The position numbers and the translations under genes were made by a program. The notes beneath the pieces are model-generated. The model saw only the letters and a list, made by a program, of their open reading frames with translations, made no database searches and was not told where the DNA came from. From positions 1 to 23,381 of the forward strand of contig JANNPJ010000502.1 of NCBI GenBank assembly GCA_031400005.1: a stretch of 23,381 bases of DNA, in the 5' to 3' direction. This document shows positions 12,082 through 19,697 of this stretch, piece after piece. The number at the start of each line of letters is the position of its first letter. Position 1 is the stretch's first letter. The DNA comes from JANNPJ01 sp031400005. GTDB lineage: Bacteria > Actinomycetota > Actinomycetes > Actinomycetales > Kineosporiaceae.

Positions 12082-14250
12082 TCACCGCGCTACACGCGCG
12101 GACCGCCACACCTCGACCGCTTCACCGGCCGCGTGGGCTCGTGCCACGCTCGGTGCGACGCCCCGGGCGGTCACCGTGCATGTCTGCGGGCTGCTCGCCC
12201 CGCCCGGGACGCTCACCGTGATCCGCTCACCCAGCCAGTCGAGGTCCAGGGGGTACTCCCCGGCGACAGTGCTCAGCGGGGAGGTGGAGGTGATGATCAC
12301 GGTGCCGGTGCCGGTGATCCCGACGCAGGTACCGCCGGTGATGGTCGCCGAGCCGTCGCCCATGCCGATCCGGGAGTACTCGGCGTCGTCGAGGATCGCC
12401 TCGGGCGGGTCGTCAGCCGGGTCGGAGTCGAACGTCCAGGACGCCATCCGGCCCTCGTAGTGCTCGGTCCACCCCGAGGCGTAGACGTCGACGTACGTGA
12501 CGCCCATGTATTCCGGGGGCAGCCCGGCAACCCGCAACCGGTCCCCGGGCAGCAGGGTCATCGCCGCGGCCGTCTTGTCGGTGGCGGTCAGGGTCAGGTC
12601 CATGCCGAAGGACGACAGTCGGGTTGCCGCCTGGGCCATCACCCAGGCCGCTGCGGACCGAGCCACATCGATGATGCCGGCCGCAGTTGTCAGGCCAGGG
12701 CCCTCCAGGCGGAGCCCGGTCGTCGCCTCGATGGCTGTGTCAATGACGGTGACCGACCCGACCGGAGCTGTCGCCGTCACCCGGGTCGGTCGCTCGTCCC
12801 TCACCCCCTGCCATCCGCCGGCGGGCATGTGCAGGTCGGCACCCGCGTCGAGGGTGAGAGTGACCGCGGTCGGTCGGATGTCGGCTGGGGCCCGGTATTG
12901 GCGTCGGCCGTCCGGGCGGGTGGAGATGCCGCCTCCCGTCGTGGCGACCAGCAGGTTCCAATGCTCCAGCAGGTCCGTCGGGTCTGTGGTGTACGAGATC
13001 GGGGTCGAATCTGCTGATCCGGAGAAGCTGCCGCCGACCAGTGCGTCAATGGGAGAAGAAAAGGTGTTGAGCGCTGAGGTGTAGGAGTCCGCGGCCTGGA
13101 CGATGCCCGGGTTCGCGAAATGCGCAAGGTCGACACTGGTGTACTGAATCGCCAACGAGCTGATCGAACCCTGAAACGTGTTAAATTGTTTGCCTTTACG
13201 GGTCGGAGGCATCTGACCACCGACAACCAGGTACTTCACTGGCCGAGGATCGTAGGACCATGCAAACGAGGCGACGGCCACCTGTCCAGTGTCGCCCTTG
13301 GTCCTGGTGGCCAGCTGTGTGATCGTGGCGGACAGCAGCCAGATGGCCCAGTAGTGCCATCCCTCATCTCGCGGGGCGCCGGTGTCGACGAACGACTTGG
13401 CCGTCCCCGCAGCATCGGACAGGACCCACGACACCTTGCCGGCAACGACTTTCACCGACCACACCCACAGCAGGCTGCCGGTCGTGTCGTAGGCGGCGAG
13501 CATGTCATCGCCTAGCGCCCCGGCCGGGTCGGTGGAGAGTTTGTACCAGGCCGCCAGGTACGTCGGGGCGGCGACCGCCGGATCTCGGAGGTTCAGCAGG
13601 ACCACCGGCGCCGGGGCATCGTCCGATCCTCGGGTAAAATCAATCTGCCCATCGGTCAGATGCCCGCCATCTGGCGCCGTGAGAGTCGCCGATCCCGGAT
13701 AGCGACTCGGTGCGATCATCTGGCCTGCGGTCGCACCTGTCGGCGTCGGGCTGACCACCCGGACCACATCGGAGTCCGGGGCATCATCGAGTGGGTAGTA
13801 GAGCGACAGTGCGTCACTCGCTCCCACTTTCTCCCCGAAGAGCGAGAGCATCCGTCGGCGTGCGTACCGGGAGAGGATGCACGATGCGGTCAGGGTGACC
13901 GTGGATGCGGCCGGACTGCCGTCCGGTGCGTCCGGTATCCAAACGTCCGACCATCCGAAAAACCTGACGTACGAGGAAGCCCCGACGACCGCCGTCGCCT
14001 TGACCAGCCGATCCCGGGTGATGTGCGGGTAGTAAGGGGTGACCGGCGAGTCCGGGGTGAACGGGCAGAATCCGCTGGCATCGGGTGCGTTGTCGAGCAC
14101 GGCGACCAGGATTGTCGTACTCGCTCGCCCATCTTGCGACGGGCGCGGTCGGGTGACCTCGAAAGACACACAGCGAGAGGAGATGTCAATATAGATCCCC
14201 GAGCCAGGAATGAACTCAACCTCGAGTTTTCCGAGAACCTCGACGGGCAT
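12082..14250 (-). CDS. Large minor tail protein (tail tip), with LamG-like insert
   Basis: This gene encodes 722 aa. The ATG overlaps the tape-measure stop (TGATG). The N-terminal 150 residues (VEVLGKLEVEFIPGSGIYID, VRFFGWSDVWIPDAPDGSPA) look like the beta-rich tail-tip hub segment of actinophage minor tail proteins. Residues about 200-380 resemble a LamG/concanavalin-A-like lectin domain (YLAAWYKLSTDPAGALGDDM, GWHYWAIWLLSATITQLATR). The remainder is again beta-rich with a WTFDSDP segment, typical of tail-tip proteins, and ends in a small beta domain. Only this large protein and the 178-aa protein follow the tape measure, so it must combine distal-tail, hub and perhaps carbohydrate-binding functions. 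Confidence 0.78.
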   Translation of the reverse strand: MPVEVLGKLEVEFIPGSGIYIDISSRCVSFEVTRPRPSQDGRASTTILVAVLDNAPDASGFCPFTPDSPVTPYYPHITRDRLVKATAVVGASSYVRFFGWSDVWIPDAPDGSPAASTVTLTASCILSRYARRRMLSLFGEKVGASDALSLYYPLDDAPDSDVVRVVSPTPTGATAGQMIAPSRYPGSATLTAPDGGHLTDGQIDFTRGSDDAPAPVVLLNLRDPAVAAPTYLAAWYKLSTDPAGALGDDMLAAYDTTGSLLWVWSVKVVAGKVSWVLSDAAGTAKSFVDTGAPRDEGWHYWAIWLLSATITQLATRTKGDTGQVAVASFAWSYDPRPVKYLVVGGQMPPTRKGKQFNTFQGSISSLAIQYTSVDLAHFANPGIVQAADSYTSALNTFSSPIDALVGGSFSGSADSTPISYTTDPTDLLEHWNLLVATTGGGISTRPDGRRQYRAPADIRPTAVTLTLDAGADLHMPAGGWQGVRDERPTRVTATAPVGSVTVIDTAIEATTGLRLEGPGLTTAAGIIDVARSAAAWVMAQAATRLSSFGMDLTLTATDKTAAAMTLLPGDRLRVAGLPPEYMGVTYVDVYASGWTEHYEGRMASWTFDSDPADDPPEAILDDAEYSRIGMGDGSATITGGTCVGITGTGTVIITSTSPLSTVAGEYPLDLDWLGERITVSVPGGASSPQTCTVTARGVAPSVARAHAAGEAVEVWRSARVAR

Positions 14251-16010
14251 CAGGCCACCGCCGAACGGGGAATCTTCTTCGCACCGGTAGGGCGGGCTTC
14301 CAGCGCCCGGATCAGTGCGTCACCCAGTGCCCGCTCACCATTGCCGTACACATTGATGATGTAGGTGTCGCCGCCAGTTCCACCACCACCCCAGGCGCGG
14401 CCGGCGCCTTCAGCTGGGACGCGTGGAAGGATCATGCCGTTCTGCTCCGGCACGAACAGCTCCGGACGGCCACCGTCCCCGACAATGTAGGACTGACCCT
14501 TCATGACCGGGCCGCCCTTGGCCTTGAGGACGCCAAGCCCATTTCCGGGCGACCCGGGGGCCTTGCCTAGTTTATAAATGCCCTTATATGTGACGTATAC
14601 ATTCCTATTGCTAATCGATGCAAGATTTGCCTTGGCTGTCCTGACGCGCTCCTGCAGCTGGCTGATGTCCGCGCGGACGGTGGCCTGCTTGGATTTTGGT
14701 ACAGTCTTCAGCTTCGCCTTGGCGGCATTGATCTTGGTGTTGAGATCGGAGATTTCGCCCTGCAGTTTGACCCGCTGGGGCATCTTCTTTACAGCGCTCT
14801 TCCATTCACCGACCTTCCGTTCCGCTGCGGAGAATGTCTTGTCCACACCGTTTTTGAATTCGTCGAAACTCCGGGCGGCCTTCTTGGCCGAATCCTGGGT
14901 AGGGCCGGGGATTTTCGCCACGGCGTTGAGGATTCCAGACACCGATGTGATGACGCCCATCATCATGGCCCGGCTGGCCTTGAGAATGATCGAGGCGTAA
15001 TCGAGGACCACTGTTGCCATCAGGGAGAAACCGACGGTCATGACGGTCCGGAACTTCTCGCTCTTCTGCCACAGTGCGGTGAAACCAGCGGCGAGACCGG
15101 CCAGGCCCAGGACGATCAACCCGACCGGATTAGCGAGCATCGCCAGGTTCAGCAGGAGGATCCCGCCGGCCAGGACCCCCACGGCGACCGCGGCGGCCAT
15201 CGTCGCGGTCTTGTGCTTGGATGACCACTCCAGCAACTTCACCCCGAACGACAACACCTTGTTCAGGATCGGCAACAGTTTCGTGCCCAGCTCGGCGGAC
15301 AGGTTCCCGTACTTTTCCTGCAGTGCCTCCGTCTGCCCGGCCGTCGTCTTCGACTCCCGGGCCGCGGCGCCGAGCGCACCCCCGGCCTGGCGGGTGATCA
15401 GGTTGGTGGTGGCCTGCTGGGTGGCCAGCGCCAACTGTGATCCGGTGAGCTTGTCCGCGCCCATCCGGACCAGCTCAGCCTGAACCTTCGCTGCCGACAA
15501 GCCGACCCCGTACCGTTCCATCGGGTCGAACTCGCCCTTGAATGCCGAACCGAGAGCTTCTACGGCCTCTTTCGTGGAACCGCCATAGGTTGCGGCCAGA
15601 TCCGCGCCGATCTGGATCATGCCTGACGTCTTGCCGGCCAACTGGTCTGCGGCAACGCCCTGGTTCTTGAATCCGGCGCCGATCAGGTTCGCGGCCTCCC
15701 GGTACTCGTGCGCGGTCAGGCGCACCGAGTCCCGCTCGTCCTTGGACTTGCTGATGACCGTGGTGGCGTACTTCCCGAAGACGGTCTCGGTGGCGCCGAT
15801 GGACTGCTCGGAGTCCGAGGCGCTCTTGATCGCCACCGCGCCGAGTCCCACCAGGGCGGCGCCGGCACCGAGCGCCCCGTCCTTCATCGAACCCAGGGCG
15901 GACTTGAACCGGCCCCCGGTGCGCTCGGCTGTGCTCCCGGCGTTGTTCAGGGTGGACGACAGCGACCGGTCCCGGCCGATGAGGTCCGTGGTGATGGTGC
16001 GGTCAGCCAC
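14250..16010 (-). CDS. Tape measure protein
   Basis: This gene encodes 586 aa, from GTG 16008-16010, which overlaps the end of the frameshifted chaperone frame by 8 bp. It sets tail length and is ejected with DNA. It has a helical N-terminal half, and the segment SEQSIGATETVFGKYATTVI with ALGSAFKGEFDPMERYGVGL is typical of actinobacterial tape measures. A long hydrophobic region at about 268-315 is followed by a coiled coil at about 405-470 (LQGEISDLNTKINAAKAKLK). A C-terminal motif GGPVMKGQSYIVGDGGRPEL followed by FVP is shared by many tape measures. The size implies a tail of roughly 85-90 nm by the usual 0.15 nm per residue. It is short for a siphovirus, and no lysozyme or peptidase domain is visible. 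Confidence 0.93.
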   Translation of the reverse strand: MADRTITTDLIGRDRSLSSTLNNAGSTAERTGGRFKSALGSMKDGALGAGAALVGLGAVAIKSASDSEQSIGATETVFGKYATTVISKSKDERDSVRLTAHEYREAANLIGAGFKNQGVAADQLAGKTSGMIQIGADLAATYGGSTKEAVEALGSAFKGEFDPMERYGVGLSAAKVQAELVRMGADKLTGSQLALATQQATTNLITRQAGGALGAAARESKTTAGQTEALQEKYGNLSAELGTKLLPILNKVLSFGVKLLEWSSKHKTATMAAAVAVGVLAGGILLLNLAMLANPVGLIVLGLAGLAAGFTALWQKSEKFRTVMTVGFSLMATVVLDYASIILKASRAMMMGVITSVSGILNAVAKIPGPTQDSAKKAARSFDEFKNGVDKTFSAAERKVGEWKSAVKKMPQRVKLQGEISDLNTKINAAKAKLKTVPKSKQATVRADISQLQERVRTAKANLASISNRNVYVTYKGIYKLGKAPGSPGNGLGVLKAKGGPVMKGQSYIVGDGGRPELFVPEQNGMILPRVPAEGAGRAWGGGGTGGDTYIINVYGNGERALGDALIRALEARPTGAKKIPRSAVA

Positions 16011-16205
16011 GTTTCGCCTCTGCTTCCGCCCGTTGGGCCTCGGTGTTCAGCTGGTCTATCCGGGTGCACAGGCGGCGCACCTGGTGGGGCAGAAGTTCTT
16101 CCAGCTCGGACGGCTGGATGTGGAAGACCTCGATCAGTGCGGCCCAGTACCGATCGAGCAGACCGACTACTCCGTCATCCGTGCCGGGTCGCTTCGGTTC
16201 GGGGG
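16003..16205 (-). CDS. Tail assembly chaperone, -1 frame extension (GT part)
   Basis: This frame has no start codon of its own near its beginning. It is open from after a -1-frame TGA (about 16224-16226) to a TGA at 16003-16005, inside the tape-measure start. Its 66 codons after the CCCCC run encode a helical polar protein (LLDRYWAALIEVFHIQPSEL, VRRLCTRIDQLNTEAQRAEA). That is the usual character of lambda gpT-like extensions. Joined by a -1 slip to the 134-aa frame it gives a product of about 189 aa. Lambda-like phages make both forms to chaperone the tape measure during tail assembly. Confidence 0.75.
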
Positions 16206-16571
16206 TTGAGTAGGGTCCGGTGCCTCAGAGTCGACGGGCTTCAGGTGAACGAAAGCGTCCACTGTCATGTGACACTCGGCGCAATCACCGTCCTGGTCCA
16301 GCCCGGTCACCTCGTGGCGGACCAAATCGAAGTCGGTCAGCGCCAGTTCGTCCCATCGCCCGATGGGCAGCAGGGTGTGGTCAGCTTGGCGGATGGTGAG
16401 GAAGTAGTACGCCATCCGAGCCTGCGCGGCATCCAGGTCCTCGACCTTCGCGACCTTCAGCTGGTGTTTCAGCCACCGCTGGATTCCCATGGGCCATGCT
16501 TCGATCAGACCGAATATTGTTGTTGGTCCGTCGAACTCACGGTCTCCGGTTTCTTTCCAGGTGAAACGCAT
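16167..16571 (-). CDS. Tail assembly chaperone, zero-frame product (gpG-like)
   Basis: This gene encodes 134 aa, with GGGAG nine bases before the ATG. It lies directly upstream of the tape measure, the invariant position of the gpG/gpGT chaperone. The sequence is mostly helical: TTIFGLIEAWPMGIQRWLKH, then DLDAAQARMAYYFLTIRQAD. It carries a C-x2-C pair (GDCAECH) and a hydrophilic C-terminus rich in Pro, Asp and Ser. The stop lies about 160 nt before the tape-measure start, and the -1 frame covers that gap. It probably binds the tape measure and recruits tail-tube subunits. Assignment rests on position, size and the overlapping frame. Confidence 0.8.
   Translation of the reverse strand: MRFTWKETGDREFDGPTTIFGLIEAWPMGIQRWLKHQLKVAKVEDLDAAQARMAYYFLTIRQADHTLLPIGRWDELALTDFDLVRHEVTGLDQDGDCAECHMTVDAFVHLKPVDSEAPDPTQPPNRSDPARMTE
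16200..16206 (-). other. Candidate -1 ribosomal frameshift site
   Basis: On the minus strand the zero-frame codons are CAA CCC CCG AAC. A slip to the -1 frame on the ACCCCCG run (A at 16206, five C at 16205-16201, G at 16200) would re-pair both Pro tRNAs, imperfectly at the first position of the P site. The slip must occur between the -1-frame TGA near 16225 and the zero-frame TAG at 16167-16169, and this is the only homopolymeric run there. Confidence 0.5.
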
Positions 16572-16605
16572 TGCTGTTACTCCCGTTCAGGGGGTCGATA
16601 GATGT

Positions 16606-17082
16606 TTAGCCGCCGTTGCGGAGCTTGGTGGCGACCTTGTCGACGGCTTTCAGGAATTCCTTGCGGGCGATGTCGGCGCCGGGGCCGGTGAAGACCTTCC
16701 TCCAGTAGCCGTCCGGGATCGTCTGCGAGACCCAGACGCTCCGGTTCCCCCGGATCGGGTGACGCAGCTCGCCCTTGTCGATGCTCGCGAGGTCATGGCC
16801 GGTCCAGCGGCCGATGAAGGACACGCCGACATTCCGGCCGGAAAGGCGGGTGGCGACACGGACCTTCGCACCGGCGATCAGCGCTGCCAGGCCACCACGT
16901 CTCGGCAGCATCGCCGTCGCCGAATCCTTCAGCTCCGCCTTGATCGGCTTGCCCATCGCCCGCCCAGAGCGCAGTAGCTCGCGGCGCAAGTCCTTCTCCC
17001 CTGCCGCCTTCAGGTCCCGGCCGAGCTGCGCGAGCTTCTCGACGCCCTCCATGCGCACGTCGAATCCGGCGTCGCGGCCCAT
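16606..17082 (-). CDS. HK97 gp10-like protein (tail/head-tail completion)
   Basis: This gene encodes 158 aa. The ATG (17080-17082) overlaps the tail-tube stop (TGATG). The start DVRMEGVEKLAQLGRDLKAA, the helical region (RRELLRSGRAMGKPIKAELK) and the basic C-terminus (RKEFLKAVDKVATKLRNGG) resemble HK97 gp10-like proteins, small factors that finish the head-tail joint or tail end. In most siphoviruses this gene lies before the tail terminator and tube. Here it follows the tube and precedes the chaperone. It could instead be another tail-completion protein of similar build. No enzymatic motif is seen. Confidence 0.65.
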   Translation of the reverse strand: MGRDAGFDVRMEGVEKLAQLGRDLKAAGEKDLRRELLRSGRAMGKPIKAELKDSATAMLPRRGGLAALIAGAKVRVATRLSGRNVGVSFIGRWTGHDLASIDKGELRHPIRGNRSVWVSQTIPDGYWRKVFTGPGADIARKEFLKAVDKVATKLRNGG

Positions 17083-18104
17083 CAGAGCACCGCGTCCGCG
17101 GTGCGGTGCACGATGTAGATCGCCGAGCCCGTTGCCGGTTTGCGGATCGCGAAATCGTAGTCCACGGTAGGTGTTCCGGACTGGGGTTGTGGCCGGTTCG
17201 AGGACGTGATCTTGCACGCGGGGAACACCAGTTGGAGTGTGGCGAACCCGGTGCTCAGTGCCTGCGTGGACGTGGCGGTGATCGTCACCGGCAGGGTCGT
17301 GTGGGCGATCTGCGCGGCGTCGTAGGTGGTCGCGTTGTACTCGGTGGACAGTTTCAAGGTGGCCTGCCGCTTCGCCACCCGCGGCTGGTTGCGGGATCCG
17401 AACACCCACCGGTCGGTGTCCGCCTGGTTGTCGAGGCTGTACTCGAACGACTTCACGTCGCTCACCACCGTGCCGGTGACGGCCAGCGCCGTGGTGGTCG
17501 GAACGGTGAGGGAACCACCGATGGTGGCGACGATCTGACCGAAGTGCAGCGGGTCCAGCAGACCCGCCGGATAGGCGGGAGCGGCCAGGGCGGTAGCGAT
17601 CGTCTGGGCTTTCGCGTCCCACTCGAACTCGGTCTTGATGACCTCACCGGCCTGGCACTTGATCGAGTGCTTGGTGAAGGTCGTCCCCAGGTAGGTGTAC
17701 GCGTCGACCGTTCCGCCCGCATCGGAGCGGACGATCCCGTACTGGGTGGTGAAGGACTGCAGCAGGCTGGTGGTCAGCGACCCGGTGAAGACCTGCTGGA
17801 ACGTGGAACCGGAGACCAGGGTGCTGGTGGCCGTGTTGTACGGTCCGTTCGTGAGCAGGCCCATGCCCTTGGTCTGGTGGTCCAGGGCGATCTTTCCGCT
17901 GCCCTGGCCGATGACCGCGACCGAGCGATCAGCTCTTTCGAAACCGCCGTCACCGACCTGCATCCCGGACCCGATGATCACCCTCGGATCGAACGAGTGT
18001 TCGCTGCCGTCGATATCCCACTCATAGGAACGGGTCGGGGTGACGGCGGTGCCGTAGACGGACTCGGCGGCGATCATCACCTGGGCATCGAGCGGACCGG
18101 CCAT
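17082..18104 (-). CDS. Major tail (tube) protein
   Basis: This gene encodes 340 aa. The ATG overlaps the stop of the 94-aa gene (TGATG). It is the building block of the non-contractile tube. It is beta-rich, rich in Thr, Ser and Val, and starts MAGPLDAQVMIAAESVYGTA, a beginning typical of actinophage and actinoprophage tube proteins (AAESVYGTAVTPTR). The inner region has SIKCQAGEVIKTEFEWDAKA and the DVKSFEYSLDNQADTDRWVF segment, also characteristic of the family. Position between terminator and chaperone genes agrees. At 340 residues it is larger than a minimal tube protein, so an extra surface domain is possible. Confidence 0.88.
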   Translation of the reverse strand: MAGPLDAQVMIAAESVYGTAVTPTRSYEWDIDGSEHSFDPRVIIGSGMQVGDGGFERADRSVAVIGQGSGKIALDHQTKGMGLLTNGPYNTATSTLVSGSTFQQVFTGSLTTSLLQSFTTQYGIVRSDAGGTVDAYTYLGTTFTKHSIKCQAGEVIKTEFEWDAKAQTIATALAAPAYPAGLLDPLHFGQIVATIGGSLTVPTTTALAVTGTVVSDVKSFEYSLDNQADTDRWVFGSRNQPRVAKRQATLKLSTEYNATTYDAAQIAHTTLPVTITATSTQALSTGFATLQLVFPACKITSSNRPQPQSGTPTVDYDFAIRKPATGSAIYIVHRTADAVL

Positions 18105-18388
18105 CAGTCGTTCTCCTTCACGATTTCCCAGTTGCCGAACTGCGCGAGCAGCCCAGAGCCGAGGTCGTAGACCTCGTCCTCGACGCCATCCGGTGTGGAC
18201 GGGCGTAGGGCCTGGTGGCTCTCGATGACCTCACCGTCGGCCACCGCCCGCCAATGCGGGGGTTCCCCGGCCTGCTCGGGCGACACCTCGACCACCTCAC
18301 CCTTGCCGACCTGGCGGGCCTCACCGTCCAGGACCGTCATGACGGCGCCGATCGGGTTGATGTTGCGAACTTTCACGAACAGGGCCAT
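18104..18388 (-). CDS. Small protein between tail terminator and tube (94 aa)
   Basis: This gene encodes 94 aa with a strong AAGGAG before the ATG. Its stop overlaps the tube start. The first 40 residues (FVKVRNINPIGAVMTVLDGE, ARQVGKGEVVEV) look like a small beta-barrel or strand-rich segment. The rest is acidic and probably extended (GVEDEVYDLGSGLLAQFG). Similar short ORFs are found at this place in actinophages, where they are usually annotated as hypothetical or minor head-tail proteins. It may assist the neck or tail joint, but there is no direct evidence. Confidence 0.65.
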   Translation of the reverse strand: MALFVKVRNINPIGAVMTVLDGEARQVGKGEVVEVSPEQAGEPPHWRAVADGEVIESHQALRPSTPDGVEDEVYDLGSGLLAQFGNWEIVKEND

Positions 18389-18408
18389 CCAGTACTCCTT
18401 TTGGCGAC

Positions 18409-18870
18409 TTACGGGAGGGTGAGGCGGTAGCGGGCACGCACCCGTACCCGGAACTCGATGGAGGCGTTGATCGGGCCGCCGGTGTCGGAGGCGGGGGCCT
18501 CAGTCAGTTCCCAGTCCCCGCCCACGTACGCCCAGATCACAGCGCTGACTCCGGCGTTCTCCCCGGCCACCGAGCGCAGGGCCACCTCGGCGAGATCGAA
18601 GATCGCGTACGCCCGTTCGGTGACGGCCTGCTGGATGTCGACGGCCCCGTTGCGGGTCACCGAGATCGTGCAGGTGACCTCGTAGTTCTCTTCCATCTGC
18701 CGGGTCGTCCCCAGAGTGATCGGCTCGCTGGATCCCCGGGCGTCCCCGACGACCAGGCGCTCCCCGGGGGAGACGGTCACCCGGGAGCCGTAGCCGGGGG
18801 TGACGTCCGGGCCGAGCGCGAGGGACCAGAGTGCGACCAGGGCGGACCTGACCGCCGGGACGGTGGACAT
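18409..18870 (-). CDS. Tail terminator protein
   Basis: This gene encodes 153 aa. The ATG (18868-18870) overlaps the adaptor stop (TGATG); the longer frame is a shadow. The pattern fits gpU/DUF3168-like tail terminators: an N-terminal helix (AVRSALVALWSLALGPDV), a strand with VTVSPGERLVVGD, a central YEVTCTISV strand, a helix (AVTERAYAIFDLAEVALRSV) and a C-terminal strand ending FRVRVRARY. Such proteins cap the tube and join it to the head connector. It lies between adaptor and tube genes. No separate head-closure (stopper) gene is evident between adaptor and terminator. Confidence 0.78.
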   Translation of the reverse strand: MSTVPAVRSALVALWSLALGPDVTPGYGSRVTVSPGERLVVGDARGSSEPITLGTTRQMEENYEVTCTISVTRNGAVDIQQAVTERAYAIFDLAEVALRSVAGENAGVSAVIWAYVGGDWELTEAPASDTGGPINASIEFRVRVRARYRLTLP

Positions 18871-19697
18871 CAGGCGAACCCCGGGGCACGGAAGGCGTTG
18901 TAGGCGGCCAGCTCCAGCGGCGTCAGGACCCCGGCCCGGGATTGCTCCTCGGCGCCGTAGTCGTCCATCGACGGGTGCGGCATCTGCTGCGACATCTGCC
19001 ACATCCTTTGGACGCCGTTCAGCGCGACCTTCCGCACGACGGGCGGCGCCGCGGTGTACCCGGCGACGATGGTCACGGCGACGTTCTGGCGCCCCCACGC
19101 CCAGCACCGGGGCGACTGCTGCCCGCCCCGGTACACAATTCCGGCGCAGGTGTCTGCCGTGTAGTCACCGGCGCTCAGGGCGGCGCCGTTCTCCACCACG
19201 GCGGTCACGGAGATCAGTGGAGTGGAGCGCAGCAGGATCGCCGAGGCGCCGCCGTCGAAGGTCTCGGTGACGGACCGGCGGACGATCGTCCGGCCGAGGT
19301 CGGACTCGATCGCTGATGTCGCGACCAGGCACAGCCACCGGACCTGCTCACGATCTGCGGCGCCGGTGACACCGCCGGCCCGCAGATGCTGGATGGCGTC
19401 CTCGAGCGAGACCACGCTGCGTGCGTCCTCGACGGTGAAGGTGTCGCGCCACCGCCGGAGCAGGGTGCCCAGGACACCGCCGGTGGCCGAGATCAGGACG
19501 TCGTGACAGCCCGCCTGCACGCTCGGGTAATCCACCGTGTAGACCCCGGTGGAGGGATTCAGCACCGTTGCCGCGGTGGTCGCGCCGTCCGGCAAGGTGA
19601 TCACACCCGTGACGGTGCTGCCGGCCGCCAGGACGAAGGCGGCATCGCGGACTTCGTAGGGCGGGCTGGACCAGGTCTCACCGAGATCGACGATCAT
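18870..19697 (-). CDS. Head-tail adaptor (gp6/gp15-like) with extra N-terminal domain
   Basis: From ATG 19695-19697 the product is 275 aa, overlapping the GDPD stop (ATGA). Residues about 93-275 look like the helical connector that docks below the portal: VVSLEDAIQHLRAG, DREQVRWLCLVATSAIESDL, GRTIVRRSVTETFDGG, the hydrophobic strands ILLRSTPLISVTAVVENG, and a C-terminal helix (LNGVQRMWQMSQQM). The first 90 residues form an additional beta-rich domain (STVTGVITLPDGATTAATVL, GVYTVDYPSVQAGCHDVLIS) that most adaptors lack. The C-terminus has AYNAFRAPGFA, consistent with an extended tail. The extra domain may decorate the neck or contact the neighbouring GDPD protein. Confidence 0.8.
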   Translation of the reverse strand: MIVDLGETWSSPPYEVRDAAFVLAAGSTVTGVITLPDGATTAATVLNPSTGVYTVDYPSVQAGCHDVLISATGGVLGTLLRRWRDTFTVEDARSVVSLEDAIQHLRAGGVTGAADREQVRWLCLVATSAIESDLGRTIVRRSVTETFDGGASAILLRSTPLISVTAVVENGAALSAGDYTADTCAGIVYRGGQQSPRCWAWGRQNVAVTIVAGYTAAPPVVRKVALNGVQRMWQMSQQMPHPSMDDYGAEEQSRAGVLTPLELAAYNAFRAPGFA

